From Labia minor (lineage: Eukaryota > Arthropoda > Insecta > Dermaptera > Spongiphoridae), in the NCBI GenBank assembly GCA_963082975.1, contig OY720346.1:28948720-29012719 (forward strand): a DNA stretch of 64,000 bases, in the 5' to 3' direction. Positions 59,101-62,290 of this stretch are shown in pieces. Position 1 is the first letter of the stretch, and every line of letters begins with the position of its first letter. Made by a program: the position numbers and the translations under genes. The notes under the pieces are model-generated. The model worked only from the letters and a program-made list of their open reading frames with translations, did no database searches and was not told where the DNA came from.

Positions 59101-61736
59101 TTTAATTTTGAATCACATATTAATTAAATTAATTCTAATGTTTTATTAAAAAAAAAGTCTGAAATTTCGAAAGAATTCTCTAGCTTAATTTGAAATGATT
59201 TTAATAAATGATGGATTTACCGCGATTGTATATTTCCAAGACAAAACATTTGACCATTTATAAGAATTTGTGAAATTTCCTTTTCTATTGACTAAATGAT
59301 ATTCGAAAAAAATTTCTTAAATTTCAAAAATCATTCAAAAGGTATCTTTTAAAAATATTATAGAGGTAATGTGTGTTAGAAGATATGGTTGCCTAAGTCA
59401 AAGGCAATTCTGGCGCTCAACCTGTTCAAATCTCAAATTTCTCCATAGTATGTTGTAAGCAACGCCAGATTAGATACTTAAAAATAATTAAAATACGATG
59501 CTCAATTTCTCATTTTCAATTTTATAATAAATAAATAAAATAAATTAATAAGTAAATAAAAGTATGTTATTATAAATAAATTATATATTAAATAAAATCA
59601 AATTATCCGGATATTTAAATAAAAATAAAAGGAAGCACTTTAGAATTACCTGCATGAAAGAGGTAATGACATAGCAGTTGTAAAGAGTGTAAGAAACCAG
59701 CTGCTTGCATACATCGATGTGTGGAAGCTCTGTGATTGAAAATGGACGTGCAAATCTGGCAATAACTCTTGGACAAGATTCTCCAATTGATACATGCACA
59801 ATCCAAGTTCTGCCATACTTGGTTTAAACATATCCCGCATACGATAATCTTGCATTAATTTAACAAGTACGGCAAATGCCTCCTCTTCAGGCATTTGCAT
59901 TAAAAGTAAACCTACAATGAAACCACTTCCCTGACAGTAGCCAACTTCACGATCATGCAATGAATATGCTTTCATTACATTGAATAATGACTCTTGGCCC
60001 AGGCCATCTTTTTCTTTAAAAAATTCATGCTCTGGATATGTACGGGCAATATCTCGTCGAATCACCTGAAAATAATAATAATCATAATAATATAATAAAA
60101 ATAATTTAAACATTTTTCTAATAAACAAAATTTTTTATTTATTGTGAAATTAATTGAAATTAGATTGGAATTTTATATTTTACTCAACCAAGGTTTAGTT
60201 ATTAACTATATTATTTTTAAATCGAAACTGAACTATGATATAACACAAGATAAGTAAATGATGATAGTTATTCACAATAAAATAGAAAAGAAAAAAGATC
60301 ATAGAATAATAATATTATGTATTTAAATTTGAAACAATAATTTATTATGATTAAAAATATGTTTTTTTATATTTAAAACAATATAATAATATTATAAAAA
60401 AACAATATTGTGTAATTTAATTTAAATAAAGTAGACAACATTAGTTAGTATATCTTTCAATTGAATTTAAAACAATTCAGATTACACATACAAACTGTTA
60501 AATTGCCCAGCCTTTCTTTCTATACAAATGAATAAAAAATATTCAAGGGCGTTCCATGACTTTTTAAACATTGAATACAATTGTTTTGATTAATAATAGA
60601 AATAGAGATGAACAATTCAAATGAGAATAAACTAAATGCATCATGACCGAAATAAAGAAAGAAAGAGAAATGAATCAAATGAAAAGTTTGTCAAATAAGG
60701 ACTGATACAATAGAGATGGCAATTTTATAACGTTTTTTTTATCTTTTCTTCATGGTGTAATGTATAAATTTAATGAATGGTGAAAGTAAACATCTAAAGA
60801 GATTAAAGTGATATAGAGGATGCTCAACATATCAAAAAAAATATTCAAAATTTGGAATTCCAAAAAAATAGAATACAAATAAAAAATCTGGGATTAAAAG
60901 AAATTAATTTGATTAATAAAAAATATTATTAAATTAATGTCATAAAGAAATATAAATGCTTATAAGGCAAGTACCTTTACGGATATAATATTTAATTATA
61001 GGGATCATCACATTTAACCTGATTTAATTATCTAAATATTAAACCAGTATTTTTAAATATAAGTATCAGAAATTATGTATAAAGGAGTTGATAAATTGAT
61101 TCAGAAAAGTATTAATGTGTATATTTGAAACTACAAATTATGATTTTATATTACTTATGAATTTTTAAACAATGTAGGTTAATGTTTTCATCCTAAATAT
61201 TAAAAAAATATTGTTAACAAACATGTCTTTATAACAGAAAAACATAATATTTTCATCTCTCTCTCATTTAAGAATATAAGGTAATATAGATAAATCTAAG
61301 TATTTAAAATTAATATATAAAGGAAAATTTAATAAAATCAGAAAATCCGATTTTTATGTCTGGAACTCAAAATTTCCATTTTGTATTAATTTTTAACAGG
61401 TCTTTATCTAAAAAATTGATATGTGTATTTTTTTCTATAATATAATAATTTTTTATTCTTTTATTTAATTTAATACCTTTTCACAGGCTGACGTTGCTTT
61501 AATATAATCTGCATATTGTTTTTTGACAATCGAATCATGTGCCCCGCAGAGAAGTTGCCATACAATGCCTCGAAATGGATGGGGCACACCTTTTCGGACA
61601 AGTTCCCGTACATAGGCATTCCGTTTTTTCCAATGATTGTCCCAATCCGTCGATATACGACCCCAGACTGTCCAAGCGTCCTCTTCACCTCCCGCCACAC
61701 CGCCATCTTCGCCTCTCTCCTGACTGGAACTGGTCC
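7034..61736 (-). CDS. Evi5: EVI5 homologue, TBC Rab-GAP with long coiled coil (gene span; 12 exons, N-terminus missing)
   Basis: The spliced exons (61736-61477, 60065-59650, 58475-58361, 56564-56406, 56142-55906, 55643-55470, 54598-54437, 52633-52451, 52168-52022, 35543-35448, 28849-28748, 7183-7034) encode 732 residues in one frame. All introns are GT-AG. Numbering from the first whole codon, the TBC domain covers about residues 38-265. It has the arginine-finger motif IRRDIAR (R94) and the glutamine-finger motif YCQG (Q131), so GAP activity looks intact. Residues about 290-690 are heptad-rich coiled coil with EVI5-type repeats such as LQEELIAVKLREAEA. Members of this family are Rab GAPs or effectors (Drosophila Evi5 acts on Rab11; vertebrate EVI5 also has centrosomal and mitotic roles). 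Relatives are about 800 residues, so roughly 80-100 N-terminal residues are missing. The family assignment is secure. Completeness of the 3' exon set is less so. Confidence 0.96.
7606..8235 (-). mobile_element. RTE-type LINE 3' fragment, interrupted by a hAT MITE
   Basis: The minus strand encodes pieces of the C-terminal region shared by RTE-type reverse transcriptases. In order they are YGCEAWSM (just above 8200), LKVFENRILR-like text, then GHVARMGDDRMAKNILVE and GKRPLGRTRTRWVDNV. The fragment ends in a GATA/TAGA microsatellite at about 7606-7622, typical of RTE 3' tails. Only the extreme 3' part is present, with several frame breaks. The MITE at 8027-8211 splits it. Confidence 0.85.
8027..8211. 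mobile_element. hAT-type MITE, 185 bp, inserted in a LINE, perfect 8-bp duplication
   Basis: The ends CAGTAGCGGATTA and TAATCCGCCTCTG are inverted. CTCACACC flanks it at 8019-8026 and 8212-8219. Removing the element restores the LINE text GCEAW, so the duplication and the host reading agree. The inner sequence holds CGCGCGCCCC and TAGGCACGTGCCTA. Confidence 0.93.
8465..8765 (-). repeat. tRNA-derived SINE (candidate)
   Basis: On the minus strand, 8744-8728 reads TGGACTGGGGGAGTGCT (A-box-like) and 8709-8691 carries CCGGGTTCAAGTTCCCGG (B-box and T-arm-like). A body of about 220 bp follows without coding character. The box spacing fits a pol III promoter. The T-arm has one extra base compared with a good tRNA, so this is a SINE or tRNA pseudogene rather than a working tRNA gene. 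The 3' boundary is uncertain. Confidence 0.6.
8790..9590. other. AT-rich intron sequence, nothing recognised
   Basis: This is part of the last EVI5 intron. I see no exon-like or repeat boundary signals. Confidence 0.45.
9594..9690 (-). mobile_element. RTE-type LINE 3' tail, short and diverged
   Basis: CTATCTCTGTGGCGTTAGTG resembles the end of the LINE fragment at 7615. Similarity fades within about 90 bases. It is only a dead-on-arrival tail. Confidence 0.55.
9700..9950 (-). mobile_element. RTE-type LINE 3' tail with TATC microsatellite
   Basis: From about 9758 the sequence parallels 7618-7800: TGTGGCTCTACGGAACTCGA, then the pyrimidine-rich stretch that encodes GKRPxGR...RWVDNV on the minus strand. 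An imperfect TATC/TAAC tail lies at 9700-9757. It is shorter than the 7.6-kb copy and more diverged. Confidence 0.75.
9951..10450. other. AT-rich intron sequence, nothing recognised
   Basis: No open frame of protein character or terminal repeats were found between the LINE tail and the family 1 repeat. Confidence 0.45.
10451..11096 (+). repeat. family 1 repeat, full-length copy 1 (about 640 bp, unclassified)
   Basis: It starts TAAGTTGACCTGTGGCCAGG and ends TCGTCGGTCGGTAAAAAT. The subterminal ACCGACCGAC and GTCGGTCGGT are inverted. Paired TGACGTCA sites lie at 10658 and 10678. A module of about 80 bp (ATGATTCGTGG..., GTGAAATTTGGTGTGAAAA) occurs twice, once before and once after an (ACGG)n tract. 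The stem GGAGATATGTAAAAATCTCC is at 11019-11038. No open frame looks like a protein. It may be a non-autonomous DNA element. The class is unknown to me. Confidence 0.85.
11373..11407. repeat. short inverted repeat ending in TGACGTCA
   Basis: TGATGTCATTTCCTAT and ATAGGAAATGACGTCA face each other across a 3-base loop with one mismatch. The right arm ends in TGACGTCA, the same octamer that family 1 repeats carry in pairs. Confidence 0.7.
12831..12863. repeat. (TA)n microsatellite
   Basis: About 16 perfect TA units in the last EVI5 intron. Confidence 0.9.
14483..14992. mobile_element. fold-back mariner remnant (two inverted transposase 3' ends)
   Basis: ACGAGGGTCATTCAATAAGT at 14483 matches the terminal repeat of a common mariner group. 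The arm 14520-14632 is repeated inverted at 14881-14992 with about 248 bp between. Read outward, each arm resembles a mariner transposase C-terminus: the right arm gives GIRKMQERWDKCRV on the plus strand, the left arm the same region on the minus strand. The right arm lacks a matching outer terminal repeat. This is a plain, dead DNA transposon. Confidence 0.75.
14993..16879. other. AT-rich intron sequence, nothing recognised
   Basis: Simple sequence includes (ATT)n near 16348-16372 and a (TA)n near 15826-15838. I see no gene or bounded transposon. Confidence 0.45.
16880..17260 (-). repeat. family 1 repeat, partial copy
   Basis: 17031-17245 is the inverted 3' half of family 1, with ACCGACCGACGATA, the ACATGTGGAGATTTTTACAT stem module and the CCGTCCGTC tract. 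At 16885-16925 a short piece, ATCAAAATCCGTTGAGCCGT, lies in the opposite orientation. The copy is therefore truncated and rearranged, perhaps a small fold-back. Confidence 0.75.
17261..18170. other. AT-rich intron sequence, nothing recognised
   Basis: It contains short TA repeats (17411-17426 and near 17677) and A-rich runs. No supported gene. Confidence 0.4.
18178..18300. other. unexplained GC-richer island
   Basis: This block of about 120 bp (GCAGGCGGCGGATGCCTCC and TCCCTCACTGGACAATTG) stands out from A/T-rich intron. Both strands have stops in every frame, so it is not an obvious exon. It could be a regulatory element or a very old repeat. Confidence 0.3.
18640..18864 (-). other. unexplained GC-richer open stretch inside the EVI5 intron
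   Basis: The minus strand is open for 74 codons, with a text including RPERGREPAKIGLWARLVEI and DRCDGGVGVQIKM. A pyrimidine tract and a splice-acceptor-like TTTTTCACTCTAG lie near 18825. It resembles no family I know. It could be an alternative terminal exon, a LINE fragment or chance. A purine-rich GAGAAA tract borders it at 18573-18640. Confidence 0.3.
18865..20995. other. AT-rich intron sequence, nothing recognised
   Basis: Very A/T-rich, with TA and ATT simple repeats near 19400-19420 and 19555-19575. No supported gene or element. Confidence 0.45.
21007..21582 (+). repeat. family 2 repeat, 576 bp, 13-bp terminal inverted repeats (unclassified)
   Basis: ACTTTCCCGCATA at 21007 is mirrored by TATGCGGGAAAGT at 21570-21582. 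The interior runs in the same order as family 1 and family 3: an ATTTCGA-rich block, a GTGTGTATGGATGTATGTAA tract, GAAATTTGGTACAT, then an ACCAGAAGTGGTA-like block, and again CTACCGGAAGTGAC. Only one copy is in the window. No protein is evident. Confidence 0.7.
21583..25663. other. AT-rich intron sequence with simple repeats
   Basis: It holds (TA)n at 22105-22133 and 24163-24206 and a slightly GC-richer patch near 22565-22640 (GTCTGCCTGTCTGCC) with no open frame. No exon or bounded element could be supported. Confidence 0.45.
24163..24206. repeat. (TA)n microsatellite
   Basis: About 20 TA units, the longest dinucleotide run in the window. Confidence 0.9.
25664..26286 (+). repeat. family 1 repeat, full-length copy 2
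   Basis: It has the same ends and order of parts as copy 1: the TAAGTTGACCTGTGGCCAGG start, paired TGACGTCA at 25844 and 25864, the duplicated GTGAAATTTGGTGTGAAAA module, the ACGGACGGACGG tract and the GGTCGGTAAAAAT end. Compared with copy 1 it has small indels between the CRE-like pair and the start. Confidence 0.88.
26670..26716 (-). CDS. candidate 47-nt EVI5 cassette exon that shifts the C-terminal frame
   Basis: On the minus strand a CTACTAACACTAAT branch-point-like motif and CTTCAG acceptor precede 47 nt. The next bases are GTAAGTGAA, a strong donor. Joined in phase 0 to the exon at 28748-28849 it reads FPTPTSPDIEPWKWL and leaves two bases. Splicing on to 7183 would give only two more residues before a stop. 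It would therefore replace the usual 49-residue tail by a short one. Its length, not divisible by three, sets it apart from the other coiled-coil exons. It may be real or a chance site. Confidence 0.4.
26717..27380. other. AT-rich intron sequence, nothing recognised
   Basis: No bounded repeat or supported exon was found. A plus-strand open frame across 26653-27036 looks like chance. Confidence 0.4.
27389..27615. mobile_element. hAT-type MITE, 227 bp, perfect 8-bp target duplication
   Basis: The left end is CAGTGATTCTCAACCACTG and the right end GGTTGAAAATCACTA. TATTAATC flanks it at 27381-27388 and 27616-27623. The inner subterminal parts GTGCCGCCAAATT and GTGTGCCACCAAATT are related to each other. 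It has no transposase. Confidence 0.9.
27898..28260. mobile_element. Tc1/mariner-like MITE with TA ends, about 360 bp
   Basis: TATAACGGGTG at the left is mirrored by CACCCGTTATA at the right, and the similarity continues inward loosely over about 24 bp. Outer TA dinucleotides suit a TA target duplication. There is no recognisable transposase, so the class call rests on the ends only. Confidence 0.6.
28748..28849 (-). CDS. Evi5: EVI5 coiled-coil exon 11 of those seen
   Basis: The acceptor is TTATTTAG and the donor GTAAGC. 34 codons, phase 0 at both sides, reading NEEMVAEGELRSG and VRELQDKVDNLRAE. This matches the late coiled coil of insect EVI5 (an EMLAEGELR...DSDRVRELQD-type text, from memory). 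It sits alone between introns of about 6.6 and 21.6 kb. Confidence 0.95.
28985..29160. repeat. fragment of a dispersed repeat (module-like)
   Basis: It contains GAACGAATGAGCTGAAATTT and CGCATACATATGTAACTCCG. The wording resembles the AAATTTGGTA core of families 1-3. Ends are not visible. It is GC-richer than its surroundings. Confidence 0.35.
29525..30134. mobile_element. pogo/Tigger-like MITE nested in the hAT composite, 610 bp
   Basis: TACACCTATCCCCCGATTTA at 29525 is mirrored at 30134, an inverted repeat of about 26 bp starting and ending with TA as in TA-target elements. Subterminal copies of CGTGTAAATCGA/CGTGTAAAAGCGA recur inside. No clear transposase. The layout of the ends recalls pogo/Tigger MITEs. 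Confidence 0.8.
30425..31470 (+). mobile_element. MULE (Mutator-like) element remnant with transposase 3' part
   Basis: The plus strand encodes IIRGCLFHFAQCIYRNI, then LAALVLVPPSKVIVAYQAL. After a frame break follow NIYDATLMGLPRTNNALEGY and NNALRLRLGGYKT. The CxxH and RTNNALEG pieces are the late part of the MULE transposase, and the E of ALEG is probably the last catalytic acid. Arrays of an AAATCCCTAAAA motif at 30440-30545 and the inverted TTTAGGGATTT at 31399-31460 may be its terminal repeats. A 93-bp tandem duplication lies near the 3' end. Confidence 0.75.
31226..31411 (+). repeat. 93-bp tandem duplication in the MULE remnant
   Basis: Units 31226-31318 and 31319-31411 both begin GGAAGGTTACAACAATGCTC and end in TTTAGGGATT. 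They differ at only a few bases, so the duplication is much younger than the element's coding decay suggests. Confidence 0.9.
31640..31935. repeat. dispersed-repeat-like stretch inside the hAT composite
   Basis: CAAATTTCAAGACAATATCTCA followed by a GAACCGTCTGAAC-like stretch has the style of the conserved core of families 1-3. It has no visible ends of its own. An 83-codon plus-strand open frame here shows no family I recognise. Confidence 0.35.
32381..32750. repeat. fold-back repeat, arms of about 135 bp
   Basis: Arm 32381-32513 is repeated inverted at 32610-32750, roughly 85-90% alike by eye, with a spacer of about 96 bp. Key matched pieces are AAGGAGAAAATAATTTCTTC, CACACCACAATTTCCTTTC and CATATCTAAAAAATGAAAGC. 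The arms contain no genes. As part of an EVI5 intron this would form a long hairpin in the pre-mRNA. Confidence 0.9.
32779..33370. other. AT-rich intron sequence, nothing recognised
   Basis: Open frames here (32779-32991 and 33081-33350, plus strand) are low-complexity and show no known domain. One part has a GAGAGAGAGAGAGAGG run near 33206-33221. Confidence 0.4.
33377..35228 (-). mobile_element. broken short Ty3/gypsy LTR retrotransposon
   Basis: Two direct LTRs of 135 bp (33377-33511 and 35094-35228), each TG...CA, differ at about 2% of sites, so the insertion is fairly young. The element reads on the minus strand. The inside holds gag text (from about 35003 leftward), a zinc-knuckle region with CSGCGGYHPRNKC, a protease start and traces of RT/RNase H. 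Most of pol is missing and gag has a few breaks, so it is a fossil. No clear target duplication was found. Confidence 0.88.
35448..35543 (-). CDS. Evi5: EVI5 coiled-coil exon 10 of those seen
   Basis: The acceptor is TTTTTTTCAG and the donor GTAATA. 32 codons, phase 0 at both sides, reading MKDELMMARIRDAEHTQ and SVAELTQKISILELK. It matches the EVI5 segment that vertebrates write as VMAVRLREADSIAAVAEL. The fossil gypsy element ends 219 bp downstream (in gene sense) of this exon. Confidence 0.95.
35544..36047. other. AT-rich intron sequence, nothing recognised
   Basis: This is the start of the 16.5-kb intron. No features apart from A/T runs. Confidence 0.4.
36056..36299. mobile_element. hAT-type MITE, 244 bp, perfect 8-bp target duplication
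   Basis: TAGGGTGAC and GTCACCCTA end the element. ACTATAAT flanks it at 36048-36055 and 36300-36307. The interior is rich in GTCCCGG/CCCGGGTTTCCGGGA strings. It is non-coding, and a different hAT family from the CAGTG-ended ones. Confidence 0.88.
36308..37232. other. AT-rich intron sequence, nothing recognised
   Basis: Very A/T-rich up to about 36720, then moderately mixed sequence without open frames or bounded repeats. Confidence 0.4.
37233..38522. repeat. family 3: 1.29-kb near-palindromic fold-back repeat
   Basis: Arm 37233-37818 is repeated inverted at 37923-38522, about 90% alike by eye, with a 104-bp spacer. Ends read CTGGAGTGCCTCCACTCGAC and GTCGAGTGGACACACTTCAG. Each arm includes AACCAGCGCATGTTTGGC, a GATGAAATTTGGTACATG-type core, a GTGTGTGTGGATGTATGTAA tract and the inner stem ACTATCTC...GAGATAGT. 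No protein was found. Target duplication is unclear. Confidence 0.92.
38523..39504. other. AT-rich intron sequence, nothing recognised
   Basis: A (CT)n run lies near 38828-38845. No genes or bounded elements. Confidence 0.45.
39505..40141 (-). repeat. family 1 repeat, full-length copy 3 (inverted)
   Basis: It reads on the minus strand from TAAGTTGACCTGTGGCCAGG (near 40141) to GGTCGGTAAAAAT (39505). The paired TGACGTCA are at 39907 and 39927. The duplicated module lies around 39553 and 39807, with CCGTCCGTC near 39633. Orientation is opposite to copies 1, 2 and 4. Confidence 0.88.
40142..40735. other. AT-rich intron sequence, nothing recognised
   Basis: No open frames with protein character or terminal repeats. 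Confidence 0.4.
40738..41086. repeat. GC-rich orphan segment ending in (ATT)n, possibly a LINE/SINE fragment
   Basis: About 350 bp of mixed-composition sequence appears abruptly in A/T-rich intron and ends at an (ATT)n tract (41089-41111), as a retroposon 3' end would. The minus strand is open for 85 codons (LLQPPDRSISSLGSMSQLL is its end). The plus strand is also nearly open. I do not recognise the family. Confidence 0.45.
41089..41136. repeat. compound (ATT)n(AT)n microsatellite
   Basis: About eight ATT units run directly into about twelve AT units. Confidence 0.9.
41137..42517. other. AT-rich intron sequence, nothing recognised
   Basis: It contains an (ATT)n run near 41898-41920. No supported exon or element. 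The last 150 bases before the family 1 copy are of more mixed composition. Confidence 0.4.
42518..43153 (+). repeat. family 1 repeat, full-length copy 4
   Basis: It has the same ends and internal order as copies 1-3. Paired TGACGTCA at 42707 and 42727. The first module has lost its ATGTGAAATTTG piece, while the second (near 43062-43148) is complete. The ACGG tract near 43002-43027 is longer, with ACAG variants. Confidence 0.88.
43154..43633. other. mixed-composition intron sequence, nothing recognised
   Basis: It is slightly less A/T-rich than typical intron. A coding-like impression near 43154-43250 is not sustained. Confidence 0.35.
43642..44047. mobile_element. hAT-type MITE, 406 bp, near-perfect 8-bp duplication
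   Basis: CAGTGGCCGGGA at the left and inverted CCCCGACCGCAG at the right agree at nine of twelve positions. ATATAAAT (43634-43641) and ATTTAAAT (44048-44055) differ at one base. The first 60 bp (GTCATTACCCTAACATATTT) recur near 63815-63870, showing a family with at least two copies here. Confidence 0.7.
44056..45001. other. AT-rich intron sequence with one isolated hAT-like end
   Basis: At about 44803-44855, GGCATGGGCGGGCAACC and CCTCACGGGCTACTTTGCAA resemble the end of a hAT MITE. I could not find the partner end or a target duplication. The rest shows nothing. Confidence 0.4.
45010..45179. mobile_element. hAT-type MITE, 170 bp, near-perfect 8-bp duplication
   Basis: CAGTGTTTCCCAACC and GTAGGGAAACACTG bound it. 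CACTAAAT (45002-45009) and CACTAGAT (45180-45187) differ at one base. The interior has GCCCCACCTAAGCCC and a GCCCCCTGTCGGGCGTGGGC block. It is non-coding. Confidence 0.85.
45188..47059. other. AT-rich intron sequence, nothing firm
   Basis: A mixed-composition patch at about 45535-45725 (CCATCCTGGAATCGAAAGTC) might be an old SINE, but no convincing pol III boxes were found. Otherwise A/T-rich without genes. Confidence 0.4.
47060..47290 (-). mobile_element. diverged RTE-type LINE 3' fragment
   Basis: The pyrimidine-rich plus strand follows the same sequence of words as 7690-7870. These are a CTCTCCTAAC.. block, CCTTCCCTCCGCATTCTTGG, ATTATATATTTTTCACCATT and TTTTATAATTGTAAC. On the minus strand this corresponds to the GKRPxGR...RWxDNV and GHVARM parts. 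It is heavily decayed, with no open frame, and identification rests on order of motifs only. Confidence 0.55.
47291..48080. other. AT-rich intron sequence, nothing recognised
   Basis: Mostly T-rich. A minus-strand open frame at 47512-47721 is low-complexity. Confidence 0.4.
48089..48406. mobile_element. hAT-type MITE, 318 bp, near-perfect 8-bp duplication
   Basis: CAGTGATTACCAAAGTGGGC and the inverted GTGAACCACTG are the ends. TATTAAAA (48081-48088) and TATTAAAG (48407-48414) differ at one base. The interior has an inverted GATACCGCCCC...GGGGCGGTGAT and a (GT)nGGGGGGG tract near 48360. It is non-coding. Confidence 0.82.
48415..52021. other. AT-rich intron sequence with traces of repeats
   Basis: Traces seen: a hAT-like end, CAGTAGTCGGCATTGGCAAC at 50286, without partner; and a LINE-tail-like GAACTCGAAAGTTCTTAATT at 50954-50973. 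A mixed-composition patch at about 49690-49950 (CCCACAGGTCAACGAAGGAG) has no recognised identity. No exon of EVI5 is missing here, because the flanking exons join directly in the family alignment as I recall it. Confidence 0.45.
52022..52168 (-). CDS. Evi5: EVI5 coiled-coil exon 9 of those seen
   Basis: The acceptor is TTGTTATTAG and the donor GTAAAT. 49 codons, phase 0 at both sides, reading VQVSTNQMRRQDEENK through REQHHRYADLESK. It corresponds to the EVI5 segment written QINSNQLRRAEQE in vertebrates. The following intron is 16.5 kb. Confidence 0.96.
52451..52633 (-). CDS. Evi5: EVI5 coiled-coil exon 8 of those seen
   Basis: The acceptor is TATAATAG and the donor GTAATT. 61 codons, phase 0 at both sides. 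It begins with the proline-containing linker EHRQEAVPAPDSTPKK, then has the repeat RLEEELMTTRIREMEALTEL and ends LKVMELETQ. This equals the EVI5 repeat ELQDELMTIRLREAE. Confidence 0.97.
52634..53079. other. AT-rich intron sequence, nothing recognised
   Basis: Intron between exons 7 and 8, left of the hAT remnant. No features. Confidence 0.4.
53080..53831 (+). mobile_element. hAT transposon remnant with the transposase C-terminus
   Basis: The plus strand encodes the hAT dimerisation region: FLMTIVPTSVESERAFSAAG followed by YICTKIRSLMMKRLIRCALF, then a stop at about 53419. The right terminal repeat ends GTATTGTAAGCCCTA at 53830. An inverted match would be TAGGGCTTACAATAC, typical of hAT ends. 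Several ATACCGGTATT palindromes lie just inside the right end and near 53208-53240. The 5' part and left terminal repeat are missing. Confidence 0.85.
53832..54436. other. AT-rich intron sequence, nothing recognised
   Basis: This is the rest of the intron between exons 7 and 8. I see no repeat boundary other than the end of the hAT remnant. Confidence 0.4.
54437..54598 (-). CDS. Evi5: EVI5 coiled-coil exon 7 of those seen
   Basis: The acceptor is TGTATTTTAG and the donor GTTAAT, slightly off consensus. 54 codons, phase 0 at both sides, reading DKKTLRETTPDNCVAHLQEE then LIAVKLREAEANLSLKDLRQ and ending SSHWQRHLQ. This is the most conserved coiled-coil segment of EVI5 (vertebrate LQEELIAVKLREAEAI and HWQRHLA). 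Confidence 0.98.
54599..55469. other. AT-rich intron sequence, nothing recognised
   Basis: Intron between exons 6 and 7. An open frame at 55225-55437 is chance. Confidence 0.45.
55470..55643 (-). CDS. Evi5: EVI5 coiled-coil exon 6 of those seen
   Basis: The acceptor is AATTTTTAG and the donor GTAATA. 58 codons, phase 0 at both sides, reading QTSRQNSLEEASLHKEQLCQ, then the repeat LQQELVKVRLSEAENDVLIR and ending SRIQELEE. It corresponds to LEKELVQARLSEAE of vertebrate EVI5. Confidence 0.97.
55906..56142 (-). CDS. Evi5: EVI5 coiled-coil exon 5 of those seen
   Basis: The acceptor is TATTTTAG and the donor GTAAGT. 79 codons, phase 0 at both sides. It begins RLRTENRLLRGRVELLEAES, identical in style to vertebrate RLRTENRLLKQRIETLE, continues SELADRLVRGQVSRAEEEET and ends IQHLSLLMEAT. 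Introns on either side are only about 262 bp. Confidence 0.98.
56406..56564 (-). CDS. Evi5: EVI5 exon 4 of those seen (end of TBC domain, start of coiled coil)
   Basis: The acceptor is TTATTTTTAG and the donor GTAAAT. 53 codons, phase 0 at both sides. FFQKELPGRADADPENLMQI closes the TBC domain, and YNVKYNTKRMKKLEKEYTVM starts the coiled coil, as in vertebrate YQVKYNSKKMKKLEKEY. Confidence 0.98.
56905..58102 (+). mobile_element. pogo/Tigger-like DNA transposon remnant, about 1.2 kb
   Basis: The left end GTCAACCCTCCTATAATGCG is mirrored loosely by the right end CGCGTTATTGGAGAGTTGAC with TG/TA outside, and both carry repeated ACGCGGT words. The plus strand keeps the late transposase: PPNCTSLIQPLVQGDIQPLK near 57108-57165, LNGCWKPLLPQMVQ near 57290-57330 and an acidic tail (TLDEEEMMELIDVHTSNAL, 57460-57520). 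These lie in different frames. The upstream catalytic part is gone. It lies in the intron between EVI5 exons 3 and 4. Confidence 0.88.
58361..58475 (-). CDS. Evi5: EVI5 exon 3 of those seen (TBC domain)
   Basis: The acceptor is TTGTTTTAG and the donor GTACTT. It takes one base to complete a split arginine codon and then reads IMDVFLSEGMEVIFKVALAL and LTIGKEDLLSLDMEGMLK. This is the vertebrate RIFDIFMSEGLEIVFRVGLA region of the TBC domain. It leaves phase 0. Confidence 0.97.
58476..59649. other. AT-rich intron sequence, nothing firm
   Basis: Intron between exons 2 and 3. A mixed patch at about 59385-59460 (CAATTCTGGCGCTCAACCTG) could be an old repeat end, but no partner was found. Confidence 0.4.
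59650..60065 (-). CDS. Evi5: EVI5 exon 2 of those seen (TBC catalytic core)
   Basis: The acceptor is TATTATTTTCAG and the donor GTAATT. It starts in phase 0 with VIRRDIARTYPEHEFFKEKD and continues KAYSLHDREVGYCQGSGFIV. Later come LMQMPEEEAF, FKPSMAELGLCMYQ and FHTSMYASSWFLTLFTT, ending with two bases of a split arginine codon. Both GAP fingers are in this exon (IxxDxxR and YxQ). It is the largest exon seen, 416 bp, and nearly identical in plan to vertebrate EVI5. Confidence 0.98.
60066..61476. other. AT-rich intron sequence, nothing recognised
   Basis: Intron between exons 1 and 2 of those seen. No element boundaries or open frames of note. Confidence 0.45.
61477..61736 (-). CDS. Evi5: EVI5 first exon seen (N-terminal side of TBC domain)
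   Basis: The acceptor is TGATGTTGTAG and the donor GTATTA. Two bases finish a codon begun in an upstream exon, then it reads TSSSQERGEDGGVAGGEEDA, followed by WTVWGRISTDWDNHW and ELVRKGVPHPFRGIVWQLLC. This matches the EVI5 text DLWATWGRIVNEW...ELVRKGIPHHFRAIVWQLL. An internal ATG within it is not the start, because the frame is open to the acceptor. The true start lies upstream. Confidence 0.97.
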
Positions 61737-62119
61737 CTACAACATCACAACATTAACATAAATATTAATACTTTTATATAATTTAAAATATTTAAAAATA
61801 AATTAAATAAATTTATAATTAATTTAATTAAAAAATTTTAAAATATAAAATTATTAATAATAATAAACCACTGTATTAAAGATATTTTAGTATTATAATC
61901 AATTAATTATTAAAAAAACAAAACAAAAAATACATGACTAATATTATTATATATACATTTATTTTAAAATATATATATATAGACTTTGATCAAAAATATA
62001 TTTAAAAAAAGAGATTAAATAAAGAAAAAAATCTCTACCATACAAATACTTGAATGTCAATTAATAAGATTAATTTGAAAATCTTGTAAATGATTGAAGA
62101 AAGGCTTGCGACAAGTTTG

Positions 62120-62290
62120 TTTATAAGAAAACGACCGATAGGTAGATCAAAGAACAATGGACTAACAATGTAAAGGTAGATTAATGAAATTGGAAGAAGA
62201 TAGGAATTAAATGGAGGTGGCTTAAAATAGGGTGGTTTGAAAAAATGTAGTTGTTTTGACCATGAACTTTCGAGTTCAATACTCTTAAAG
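62120..62290 (+). mobile_element. decayed RTE-type LINE 3' tail
   Basis: The plus strand contains pieces like KRPIGRSKN and RWTNNVKVD-type text in broken frames. It then has TGACCATGAACTTTCGAGTTC, matching the inverted end GAACTCGAAAGTTCTTGGCC of the LINE at 7636. It lacks a clear microsatellite tail. Confidence 0.55.

Noticed and set aside
61516-61781. Plus-strand open frames opposite the first EVI5 exon
   Set aside because: These are antisense shadows of a well-supported EVI5 exon.
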